A model generated the notes under the pieces. It saw only the letters and a program-made list of their open reading frames with translations, was not told where the DNA came from and did not search any database. From positions 1 through 64,000 of the forward strand of contig CAJINA010000083.1 in assembly GCA_905176665.1 (NCBI GenBank): DNA of 64,000 nucleotides, given 5' to 3'. Below are positions 7,245 through 14,710 of this stretch, in pieces (positions within the stretch are counted from its first letter, which is position 1; the number at the start of each line of letters is the position of its first letter). The stretch is from Olavius algarvensis Delta 4 endosymbiont (lineage in GTDB: Bacteria > Desulfobacterota > Desulfobacteria > Desulfobacterales > CAJINA01). A program made the translations under genes and the position numbers.

Positions 7245-10193
7245 TTACAACATGATTTCTTTCCAAAGGGCGGAAACCCGGTTTTGCAGGTCACCGTATT
7301 TGGTATCGGGCACCCGGCCCGGTTTCTCCAGCAGGTTGCGTTTGTGTACCTCCGCCCGAAAAGTAAGATAAGCCGATTTAATAAATTCGGCTGTGGCGGC
7401 GGTGATGAGGCCGCATTCGGCCAGGGTTTCCAACAGGCGGACATTATCCGACCAGGTGGTAAGCTGGGGATGCCGGTGGGCATACCGGAGGACCAGGTAT
7501 TGCACCATAAATTCAATGTCCACAATCCCGCCGTTGCCCTGTTTGAGGTCAAAGGTTCCCGGCCGGGGTTTGAAAAGATTGCGGCGCATTTTCTGGCGCA
7601 TGGAAACCACTTCATCACGCAGGGTTTGAGCATCCCGGCGGCGGGCAATGATTTCGTGCCGGATCCGGTTGAAGGTATCCACCAAAGATTCATCACCACT
7701 GATAATGCGTGCCCGAACCAGCGCCTGATGCTCCCAGGTCCAGGCCTCCTTGGCTTGATAGGTACGGAACGCATCTATATGGTTGACCAGCAGCCCGGAT
7801 ATGCCGGACGGCCGTAAGCGGGTGTCGGTTTCATAGAGCCGGCCCGCGCGGGTATGGGCCGTGAGGATGTGGACGACCCGCTGGCCCAGGCGCGCGAAAA
7901 ACTGGGCATTGTCAATTGCTTTTTCACCGCCGGACATTTCCCCGCGCCGACCGGCGTGCAGAAATACCAGGTCGAGGTCGCTACCGTAGCCGAGTTCTAT
8001 GCCGCCCAGTTTGCCATAGGCAATGACGACAAAACCACGGCCGGCCGGGTCGCAGCTGGGCCGCCCATGCTTCTTTTCCAAATGGTGCCAGGAGAGATTC
8101 ACTACCCGGTCGACAACCACCTCCGCGATATGGGTCAGGTGGTCGCTGGTGCGCATCAAGGGTATGGCGCCGGTTATATCGGCCGCGGCAACTTTTAACG
8201 TATTGATCTGTTTGAAAATACACAGTTCTTCAATCTGGTACTCGAGATCATCGACATCGATCCGGGCCAGACGCCGGTCGATATCCAGCTCCAGATCGGC
8301 TTTTTCCGGAGGGCTGTAAAGCGTGCGTGGATCGAGCAGCTCATCCAGCAAAACGGGGTGTTTGGATAGAAAGGCGATGATCCATGGGCTTTCACTGGCC
8401 AGCCGAACCAGGTGTTTTAGAACCGATGGGTTTTCCAGCAGTAAGGCGAGATAGTTGGTGCGCTGCTGGATGGCCTTGAGCAGGTCCGTTATGCGGCCCA
8501 ACACCAATTCCGGCTCCGCGGACTGACCGATGGCCGTCAGAAGATCCGGCATCAGTCGATCCAGGCGCTGGCGACCATTTGCGCTCAAGGACCGGGTGGT
8601 CTGGTCCAACTGCAGATCTTTGAGCAATCGGGTCGCCTGCCGCGGATCCTGAAAACCCGCCCGCGAGAGGGTGCTCTGGTGATCTTCATCCGCAAATATG
8701 TCCAGCCAGACGGTGGCCAGGTTTTCTTCCGCGACATCCGTGCCGGCCGACCGGTCCTGTTCTTCGGCTGTTTCCAGCAGACTGCTGAAATGGCCATGGA
8801 CGATATTGCGGTGGTCTGTCAAAGCGTTTAGGAACGGTTCCCAGTCAGTGAAACCCATTCCGGCTGCCAGTTTCAGGCGGTCCTCTGCTTTCTGCGGCAG
8901 TTCATGGGTTTGTCTGTCCGCCAGCTCCTGTATGCGATGTTCCGTGTTGCGCAAGAACAGATACGCCGTCGTCAGTTCATCGCGGGTGGCGGGTTCGATA
9001 AACGCTTCGGATACCAGGACGTTCAGAATGGTAAGGATCCGCCTGGCCCGCAGGCGCGGGATAACCCCGCCGCGCATCAGCTGGAACATCTGGCCGAAAA
9101 ACTCGATTTCCCGGATACCGCCGGCCCCGGTCTTTATGTTGTATTCAAGGCCTTTACGTCGAACCTCCAGGGCAATTTTCTGTTTCATTTGCCGGAGTGA
9201 ATCGAAAACGCCGTAATCCAGATAACGGCGGTAGATAAACGGCTGCAATCTTTTCATCAGGTCTTCGCCGGTTGTGGGCTCACCGGCCACCGGACGGGCT
9301 TTTATCCAAGCATAACGTTCCCATTCCCGCCCCTGGGACTGGTAATAGTCTTCCATGGCATCGAAGCTCATCACGATGGGGCCGTTCTCTCCATAGGGTC
9401 GCAGGCGGGCATCGACGCGAAAAACAAAACCTTCGAAGGTGTTGGTTCCAATAACCTTGATTAAATCCCGGGCCAGGCGTGCGAAAAAGTCTTCGCCCGC
9501 CAGGTCGGATTGACCGTCGTGGATGGTGCCGGCTTCCGGGTATGCAAAGATGAGATCAATATCGGAAGAGAAATTTAGCTCACGGGCCCCCAGCTTGCCC
9601 ATGCCCACCACAATCAGGGAAAGCTTATTACCCGCGCTGTCACATGGTGTGCCGAGTTTATCGCACTGCCAGGCATCCAGTCTGTCCAGGGCGGCCTGGA
9701 GGCAGGCATCCGCAAATGCCGAAAGATCGGTCATTGTTTCGTCCAGGTCGGCCTGTCCGGAGATATCCCGGTAGGCAATCCGCACCATTTCCCGGGTGCG
9801 GCGACGACGCAAGACCGAGGAAAGCGCATCAACCGAGTCGATGGGGGCCAGGTCGGCGGCAATTGCAGCGGTGTAGCCGTCGGGTGGATAGGGCCGGTTG
9901 AGGTCCCGGCTGGCGGCCAGTTCGATCAGCAGGTTCGGCTGCCGGGTACAGACCTGGTAGATGAAATCGGAGAGGACAAAGGCGCGGCGGATGGTGGCCG
10001 CGACCGGCGGGGTGAAGTCGGGGGACAGCTTTTTTTCCCGGGCCGCCTGCAAAAAAGCGTTCCAGCGCAGGTCTGCCTCCCTGTGCAGGGATCCGGGCAA
10101 TGCTGCCGGGGTGTCAGCCTTCAAATGGAAAACCCTTTCTGGGCGCCATCTCCAAAGATGAAAGGCGCTGGCGCTTACTTGATATAGCCCCAA
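7245..10193 (-). CDS. glnE: Glutamine synthetase adenylyltransferase/deadenylase
   Basis: About 982 residues, the usual size of GlnE. Two nucleotidyltransferase domains are visible: the N-terminal one around GMGKLGARELNFSSDIDL (about residue 200) removes AMP in known enzymes, and the C-terminal one around AYGKLGGIELGYGSDLDL (about 735) adds it. Helical regulatory regions separate and follow them. GlnE controls glutamine synthetase in response to PII and glutamine. No ATG is available at the start: the longest frame begins with TTG at 10193, overlapping the M48 gene by 19 bp, and a TTG at 10124 with AGGG upstream is an alternative. It is translationally coupled to the peptidase gene. Its target is probably not the glnA of this window, which lacks the adenylylation motif. 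Confidence 0.93.
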   Translation of the reverse strand: MGLYQVSASAFHLWRWRPERVFHLKADTPAALPGSLHREADLRWNAFLQAAREKKLSPDFTPPVAATIRRAFVLSDFIYQVCTRQPNLLIELAASRDLNRPYPPDGYTAAIAADLAPIDSVDALSSVLRRRRTREMVRIAYRDISGQADLDETMTDLSAFADACLQAALDRLDAWQCDKLGTPCDSAGNKLSLIVVGMGKLGARELNFSSDIDLIFAYPEAGTIHDGQSDLAGEDFFARLARDLIKVIGTNTFEGFVFRVDARLRPYGENGPIVMSFDAMEDYYQSQGREWERYAWIKARPVAGEPTTGEDLMKRLQPFIYRRYLDYGVFDSLRQMKQKIALEVRRKGLEYNIKTGAGGIREIEFFGQMFQLMRGGVIPRLRARRILTILNVLVSEAFIEPATRDELTTAYLFLRNTEHRIQELADRQTHELPQKAEDRLKLAAGMGFTDWEPFLNALTDHRNIVHGHFSSLLETAEEQDRSAGTDVAEENLATVWLDIFADEDHQSTLSRAGFQDPRQATRLLKDLQLDQTTRSLSANGRQRLDRLMPDLLTAIGQSAEPELVLGRITDLLKAIQQRTNYLALLLENPSVLKHLVRLASESPWIIAFLSKHPVLLDELLDPRTLYSPPEKADLELDIDRRLARIDVDDLEYQIEELCIFKQINTLKVAAADITGAIPLMRTSDHLTHIAEVVVDRVVNLSWHHLEKKHGRPSCDPAGRGFVVIAYGKLGGIELGYGSDLDLVFLHAGRRGEMSGGEKAIDNAQFFARLGQRVVHILTAHTRAGRLYETDTRLRPSGISGLLVNHIDAFRTYQAKEAWTWEHQALVRARIISGDESLVDTFNRIRHEIIARRRDAQTLRDEVVSMRQKMRRNLFKPRPGTFDLKQGNGGIVDIEFMVQYLVLRYAHRHPQLTTWSDNVRLLETLAECGLITAATAEFIKSAYLTFRAEVHKRNLLEKPGRVPDTKYGDLQNRVSALWKEIML

Positions 10194-11512
10194 TCCACTA
10201 AGCGCTTATAGGCATATTTGGCACTCTCGCCCTGCCGGACAACCTGCAGGTAGTTGTAATACTGGCGTGCAGCCTGCTCCCGGTTTTGCATGCCTTCGTA
10301 GGAGACGCCCTTCAAAAAGACAGTTCCGGGGTTGCCCGGAAGAATGCGGTCATAGCTGTTGAAGTCGGCCAGGGCTGCTTCGAATTTCTTTTCCTTGATT
10401 TTGGCATATCCGGCCAGGTGATACCCCTGGGCTTCTTCGGGATATACCGCCTTGGCCCGGTCGGCATACCGTTGGGCGGCGGGGTACTTTTTCTGAACGA
10501 GTTGGCACTTGGCCATCATGACCAGGCCGGCATAATCCTCCGGGGCCAGTTTGAGCGCCGCGTCATACTCCTTTTCGGCCTGGGGGAACTGTTTCTTGGC
10601 CATGGCTCTTTCGCCGGCCTGTAATTTCTTGATAGCCGGTTCAATTTTACGCAAGCCGGCCAGGTGGTCCATGTACCGTTCACGGTGCAGTGGTTTGTCG
10701 GCCGCGTACTGGTACGATTGCTGGACCCGCCCCACGGCGATGCGGTAGCGTTCCGAGCTCATGGGGTGGGTGGCAAACAGCAAAGCCAGGGTGCTGGTCT
10801 TGTGCTTGTTGAGATTGTTGAGCATGTCCATCAAGCCAACGAAACCCTTGGAACCATAGCCGGCCTGGACCATGTAAGTGAGCCCGAGACTGTCGGCTTC
10901 GTGTTCGTTTTCCCGGCTGTAGGACGCCAGCAGGGCGCCGGCTCCGATGGCGCCGACCTGGGCGACGATGTCGCCATATAAGCGTCCCTGGGTGCCGGCA
11001 ATGACGGCCAGGCCCCCAACCACACCTTGGGTGAGTTTACCCTTGGACATCTGTTCGGCTGTATGGCGGGCATTGACGTGACCGAGTTCATGTCCCAAGA
11101 GGGACGCCAGTTCGGCTTCGTTCTGCATTGTCAGCAGTATACCGCGCGTGGCGGCGATGCTGCCGCCGGGAAAGGCATACGCGTTGATGTAGGTTGCGTT
11201 GACCACTTTGAAATCATAGGGCATGTGGGGACGATGGGTTTTGGCCGCTACGCGCTTGCCGATGCGCTCCATGTAGGCGGCCAGCTGGGGGTCGCGTACG
11301 GTACCGTAATCGGCTGAAAATTGATAGGGGGAGTTCTTTTTATCTATCTGGATCTCTTCATCTTCCGAAACCAGCATGAGCTGTTTACGGCCAGTGACCG
11401 GGTTGGCGGCACAACCGGTCAACAGACCGGCCGCAGCCAGGGTGGACAGTTGGATGAAATCCCGGCGCGTGAGGCCGTCCAAGGTTGTTTTCGGGTTGCA
11501 ATACAGGGCCAT
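10175..11512 (-). CDS. M48 metalloprotease with TPRs, BepA-like, Tat lipoprotein
   Basis: 445 residues from the ATG at 11512, which follows AGGAG at a good distance. The N-terminus combines a twin-arginine motif (TRRDFIQLST) with a lipobox (LLTGC), so export by Tat and lipid anchoring are predicted. The zinc protease motif is HELGHVNARH, and the third ligand lies in NEHEAD. The C-terminal half (about 290-445) is TPR-like. This is the architecture of BepA/YfgC, a periplasmic protease and chaperone for outer-membrane protein assembly. The stop overlaps the start of glnE. Confidence 0.88.
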   Translation of the reverse strand: MALYCNPKTTLDGLTRRDFIQLSTLAAAGLLTGCAANPVTGRKQLMLVSEDEEIQIDKKNSPYQFSADYGTVRDPQLAAYMERIGKRVAAKTHRPHMPYDFKVVNATYINAYAFPGGSIAATRGILLTMQNEAELASLLGHELGHVNARHTAEQMSKGKLTQGVVGGLAVIAGTQGRLYGDIVAQVGAIGAGALLASYSRENEHEADSLGLTYMVQAGYGSKGFVGLMDMLNNLNKHKTSTLALLFATHPMSSERYRIAVGRVQQSYQYAADKPLHRERYMDHLAGLRKIEPAIKKLQAGERAMAKKQFPQAEKEYDAALKLAPEDYAGLVMMAKCQLVQKKYPAAQRYADRAKAVYPEEAQGYHLAGYAKIKEKKFEAALADFNSYDRILPGNPGTVFLKGVSYEGMQNREQAARQYYNYLQVVRQGESAKYAYKRLVDWGYIK

Positions 11513-11880
11513 ATCTGCTCCTAATACAAATTGAGTCAACATTATTTAAAAACATAGAAAAGCCACCAGTTAGTGTCAAGCGAACAATCTGAGCGGACTC
11601 TCGGACCCGGGTTGCCGGACGGCTGGAAACCGGCGCCAGGTGTCTCCGGATGGCCGGGCCCAGCGCGCCAATTCCCCGCCGACCTGCGACAATAAATACA
11701 AAAATGAAATGGTTTTTTCAGGTTTATTACAAAAACGTAATTGCTTTTCATGTAGCAGCAACCCGCCCATATTATGAAATAAATATAATATCAGCTCATT
11801 GGCGGCCTTTAGATTTCTGGTATGGAATTTGCGAAATAAAACATTACCCTTTTTTTAATAAAACAGGAGATGAACGTGCC
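11513..11880. other. Divergent intergenic region upstream of glutamate synthase
   Basis: The region between the divergent M48 and glutamate synthase genes. The half near the peptidase is GC-rich with small inverted repeats (11585-11690). The half near the synthase (11690-11850) is AT-rich and holds the sigma-54 promoter at 11817-11834. An activator site probably lies in the AT-rich part, but no clear palindrome could be assigned. Confidence 0.5.
11817..11834 (+). promoter_or_regulatory. Sigma-54 (RpoN) promoter of glutamate synthase operon
   Basis: The sequence CTGGTATGGAATTTGCGA matches the RpoN -24/-12 pattern: GG at 11819-11820 and GC at 11831-11832 with exactly 10 bases between them, and TTGC at -12. 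Transcription would start near 11844, about 37 bp before the first ATG. RpoN control fits a nitrogen-assimilation operon. Nearby AT-rich DNA would allow bending for an enhancer-bound activator. Confidence 0.65.
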
Positions 11881-13011
11881 ATGTGCAGATTATTTGCAAT
11901 AACCAGCGAAGAGCCTTTGTCCCCCATGGTGGCCCTGGAGGCGTTGGATGTTATGCGGGAAGGGCATGACGGTTCCGGCGTGGGACTTTTCCTACGTGAT
12001 TTGTCCGGTCCTTTCGAGGAGATGAAAGATGCTCCGATTCTGTCCGGGATCTTCACCGACAAGGGCTTGAAGCGGCTGGACCGTTTCATGATGGATATCG
12101 GGTTTACCACCAAGTTCAAGGTAAGCATCAAGCTACCGAAGAAGCCACCGCCGGGCGTTCCCAAAAGGGATATCTACCTGGTGCGGGCGTATGAATACCC
12201 GGAAGAATGGGACGAGTTTTCCAGTTCCGAGCGGATGGCCCGGCTGTTGAACATCCGGCTCACCCTGCGGCAGATGGGTGAAGCGGAGGAAGACATGATC
12301 GTCTACTCCTTCTGGCCGGATGCGATTTTAATCAAGGAAATCGGCGACCCGCTGGCCGTGGCCCGGCACCTCGGGCTGGACCGCAAAGAGCTCATGGCGC
12401 GCATCATCATGGCCCAGGGGCGCCAGAATACCAATTATGCTATTAACCTCTACGCCTGCCATCCATTTTTCATCGAGGGGTTTTCGACCATGACCAACGG
12501 TGAAAATACGGCGTTTATTCCCATAAAGGATTATCTGATGTCCCGGGGAATCAACGGCTACAGCGGGTATCAGTCCGATTCCGAGGTCTTTACCCATATC
12601 CTGCACTACACGATCCAGCATCTCGGCCTCGGTCTGGAGACCTACAAGCATATCATCACACCGCTGCAGCACGATGATATCGAAACACATCCCAACGCCG
12701 GATTTCTGAAACAGCTCAAGCAGTCCTGCCGACGGTTGATCATCGACGGCCCCAACTGCGTCATCGGCAGCCTGATCGACCACAGCCTGTTTATGGTCCA
12801 GGACCGAAAAAAGCTGCGGCCCGGGGTGGTGGGCGGCCGGCCCGGCTGTTATGCCTTTTCATCAGAGATCTGCGGCCTGGACGCCGCCATTCCCTATCGC
12901 GACAAAACGCAAGATTTTCAACCGATGCATCTGGACACCGTGATTGTCGGTCCGGATCGTCAGGAGGTATCCATATGCCGTCAAACAGACCCATTGCCCC
13001 TTCCTCGCTAA
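11881..13011 (+). CDS. Glutamate synthase glutaminase (class II amidotransferase) subunit
   Basis: 376 residues. The protein begins MCRLFAI, placing Cys2 as the N-terminal nucleophile after Met removal, as in class II (Ntn) amidotransferases; this decides the ATG at 11881 over upstream in-frame codons. AGGAG lies about 12 bp before it. DGSGVGLF near residue 35 fits the active-site region. It should release ammonia from glutamine for the synthase encoded next, with which it overlaps by 37 bp. Separate glutaminase, FMN and GXGXG polypeptides are the archaeal-type arrangement of glutamate synthase rather than the single large GltB of most bacteria. Confidence 0.85.
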   Translation: MCRLFAITSEEPLSPMVALEALDVMREGHDGSGVGLFLRDLSGPFEEMKDAPILSGIFTDKGLKRLDRFMMDIGFTTKFKVSIKLPKKPPPGVPKRDIYLVRAYEYPEEWDEFSSSERMARLLNIRLTLRQMGEAEEDMIVYSFWPDAILIKEIGDPLAVARHLGLDRKELMARIIMAQGRQNTNYAINLYACHPFFIEGFSTMTNGENTAFIPIKDYLMSRGINGYSGYQSDSEVFTHILHYTIQHLGLGLETYKHIITPLQHDDIETHPNAGFLKQLKQSCRRLIIDGPNCVIGSLIDHSLFMVQDRKKLRPGVVGGRPGCYAFSSEICGLDAAIPYRDKTQDFQPMHLDTVIVGPDRQEVSICRQTDPLPLPR

Positions 13012-14609
13012 GTGTGAAGGATCTGCCCTGGCAGATCGCCTGGGACAAAGATAAGTGCACCCTGTGCGGCAGTTGTACGGCGGTTTGTCCGGTCAATGCC
13101 ATTGAACTGGGGGTGTTCCGCAAACGCGCCCTGCAGACCAGCCTGCTCCGCCCTGAAGAGAATGCCAGCACTTTTGGGACCTGGCACGGCATTCGGCAGA
13201 AGACCGATCCCAGTTTTAAATGTGTCGGCTGCGCCATGTGTACCCTGGTCTGTCCCAATGATGCCATTACCCCCTGTCGTTCGGACGAGGCGGATAAATT
13301 GCGCTTTCACATCAACCAGGGTGGTATTCCCCGCAGCCGCGGCGGTCGCCGTAATCTGGCGGCGGGGTTATTGGACCAGATCAAGTTTATCCGCATTTCG
13401 ATGCTCACCGACCCGGCCCTGGATGCCGGCCGGCATGAGTTTGAGCTGCGCTCCCTGCTTGGCAGGGTGTTACCGCCGGAAGACAGCATCCGGTTTTACA
13501 ATGAGAGAGGCTGGATACCGCCGGTCCGTGAAATTTACCCCCTGATCATCGGGGGCATGTCATTCGGGGCCCTCTCACCGAACATGTGGGAAGGCTTGCA
13601 ACTGGGTGTCACCTATCTGAACGAGGAGCTGGGCCTGCCTGTGCGGATCTGCACCGGAGAGGGCGGGTGCCCCCCGCGCCTGCTGCGCAGCCGGTTTTTA
13701 CAATACGTCATTCTCCAAATCGCCAGTGGGTATTTCGGTTGGGACGAGATCATCCACGCCATTCCGGAGATGAAGGTCGATCCTTGCGCCGTGGAGATCA
13801 AATATGGCCAGGGCGCCAAGCCGGGGGACGGCGGTCTGCTCATGTGGCACAAGGTCAACAAGCTGATCGCGGCGATCCGGGGTGTGCCGCCGGGCGTCAG
13901 CCTGCCCAGTCCACCGACCCACCAGACCAAGTATTCCATCGAGGAAGCCGTGGCCAAGATGACCCAATCCATGTACATGGCCTGGGGATTCCGGGTGCCG
14001 GTCTATCCCAAAATTTCGGGAACCACAACGGCCACCGCGGTTCTGAACAACATCACCCGCAACAGCTATGCGGCCGGCCTCGCGATTGACGGTGAGGATG
14101 GCGGCACCGGGGCCGCCTATAGTGTTTCGCTGGATCATATGGGGCATCCCATTGCCAGCAACATCCGGGATTGCTACCTGGATCTGGTCAAAACCGGCAA
14201 ACAGAACGAGGTGCCCCTGTTTGCCGGCGGTGGCATTGGCCGCAACGGCAACCTGGCCGCCAACGCTGCGGCGCTGATCATGCTGGGCGCCAGCGGTGTC
14301 CAGATCGGGAAATACATCATGCAGGCGGCGGCGGGTTGTCTTGGGTCGGAGTCGGATCGCTGCAACATCTGCAACATCGGCAATTGCCCCAAAGGCATCA
14401 CCTCTCAGGATCCGCGCCTTTATCGGCGGCTGGATGTGGATCAGGTGGCCGAGCGCGTGGTAGACGTCTTTCTCAGTTTCGACACCGAACTCAAAAAAAT
14501 CGTGGCCCCGCTGGGACGCTCGACGTCACTGCCCATTGGGATGTCCGATGCCCTGGGCATCAACGATAAAGCTGCCGCGGAACGTCTGGCGATCCGGTAT
14601 GTGGTTTAG
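12975..14609 (+). CDS. Glutamate synthase FMN/ferredoxin catalytic subunit
   Basis: 544 residues. Two [4Fe-4S] ferredoxin motifs come first (CTLCGSCTAVCP about 31-42; CVGCAMCTLVCP about 83-94). The FMN-binding synthase barrel follows, with IIGGMSFGALSPNMWEG, GEGGCPPRLLRS, KYGQGAKPGDGG and DGEDGGTGAA. Near 463 a cysteine cluster, CNICNIGNCP, should bind the [3Fe-4S] centre. It converts 2-oxoglutarate plus ammonia to glutamate. GGAGG precedes the ATG. The start lies inside the preceding gene, indicating translational coupling. The extra ferredoxin domain suggests electrons arrive via Fe-S carriers rather than only from NADPH. Confidence 0.92.
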   Translation: MPSNRPIAPSSLSVKDLPWQIAWDKDKCTLCGSCTAVCPVNAIELGVFRKRALQTSLLRPEENASTFGTWHGIRQKTDPSFKCVGCAMCTLVCPNDAITPCRSDEADKLRFHINQGGIPRSRGGRRNLAAGLLDQIKFIRISMLTDPALDAGRHEFELRSLLGRVLPPEDSIRFYNERGWIPPVREIYPLIIGGMSFGALSPNMWEGLQLGVTYLNEELGLPVRICTGEGGCPPRLLRSRFLQYVILQIASGYFGWDEIIHAIPEMKVDPCAVEIKYGQGAKPGDGGLLMWHKVNKLIAAIRGVPPGVSLPSPPTHQTKYSIEEAVAKMTQSMYMAWGFRVPVYPKISGTTTATAVLNNITRNSYAAGLAIDGEDGGTGAAYSVSLDHMGHPIASNIRDCYLDLVKTGKQNEVPLFAGGGIGRNGNLAANAAALIMLGASGVQIGKYIMQAAAGCLGSESDRCNICNIGNCPKGITSQDPRLYRRLDVDQVAERVVDVFLSFDTELKKIVAPLGRSTSLPIGMSDALGINDKAAAERLAIRYVV

Positions 14610-14626
14610 CAAAGGCCGGACGCAAA

Positions 14627-14687
14627 TGCAGCCGCAGGCTGCAAGCCCCCCAGATCGGGGAACCCAGCGCCGGCAATGAGCCGGCGC
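14627..14687 (+). other. Structured intercistronic RNA with three hairpins
   Basis: Between the synthase subunit and the next gene are three consecutive inverted repeats: TGCAGCC/GGCTGCA (14627-14643), CCCC/GGGG (14646-14660), and a perfect 8-bp stem GCGCCGGC-AATGA-GCCGGCGC (14667-14687). They are followed by AAAAAA rather than a T run, so they are not a plus-strand terminator. They could stabilise the upstream message or set the subunit ratio. Confidence 0.5.
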
Positions 14688-14710
14688 CGGAAAAAATGCG
14701 GAGAAATAGA

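Noticed and set aside
14667..14696. Terminator in the glutamate synthase operon
   Set aside because: The strong stem is followed by A residues, not T, on the coding strand.
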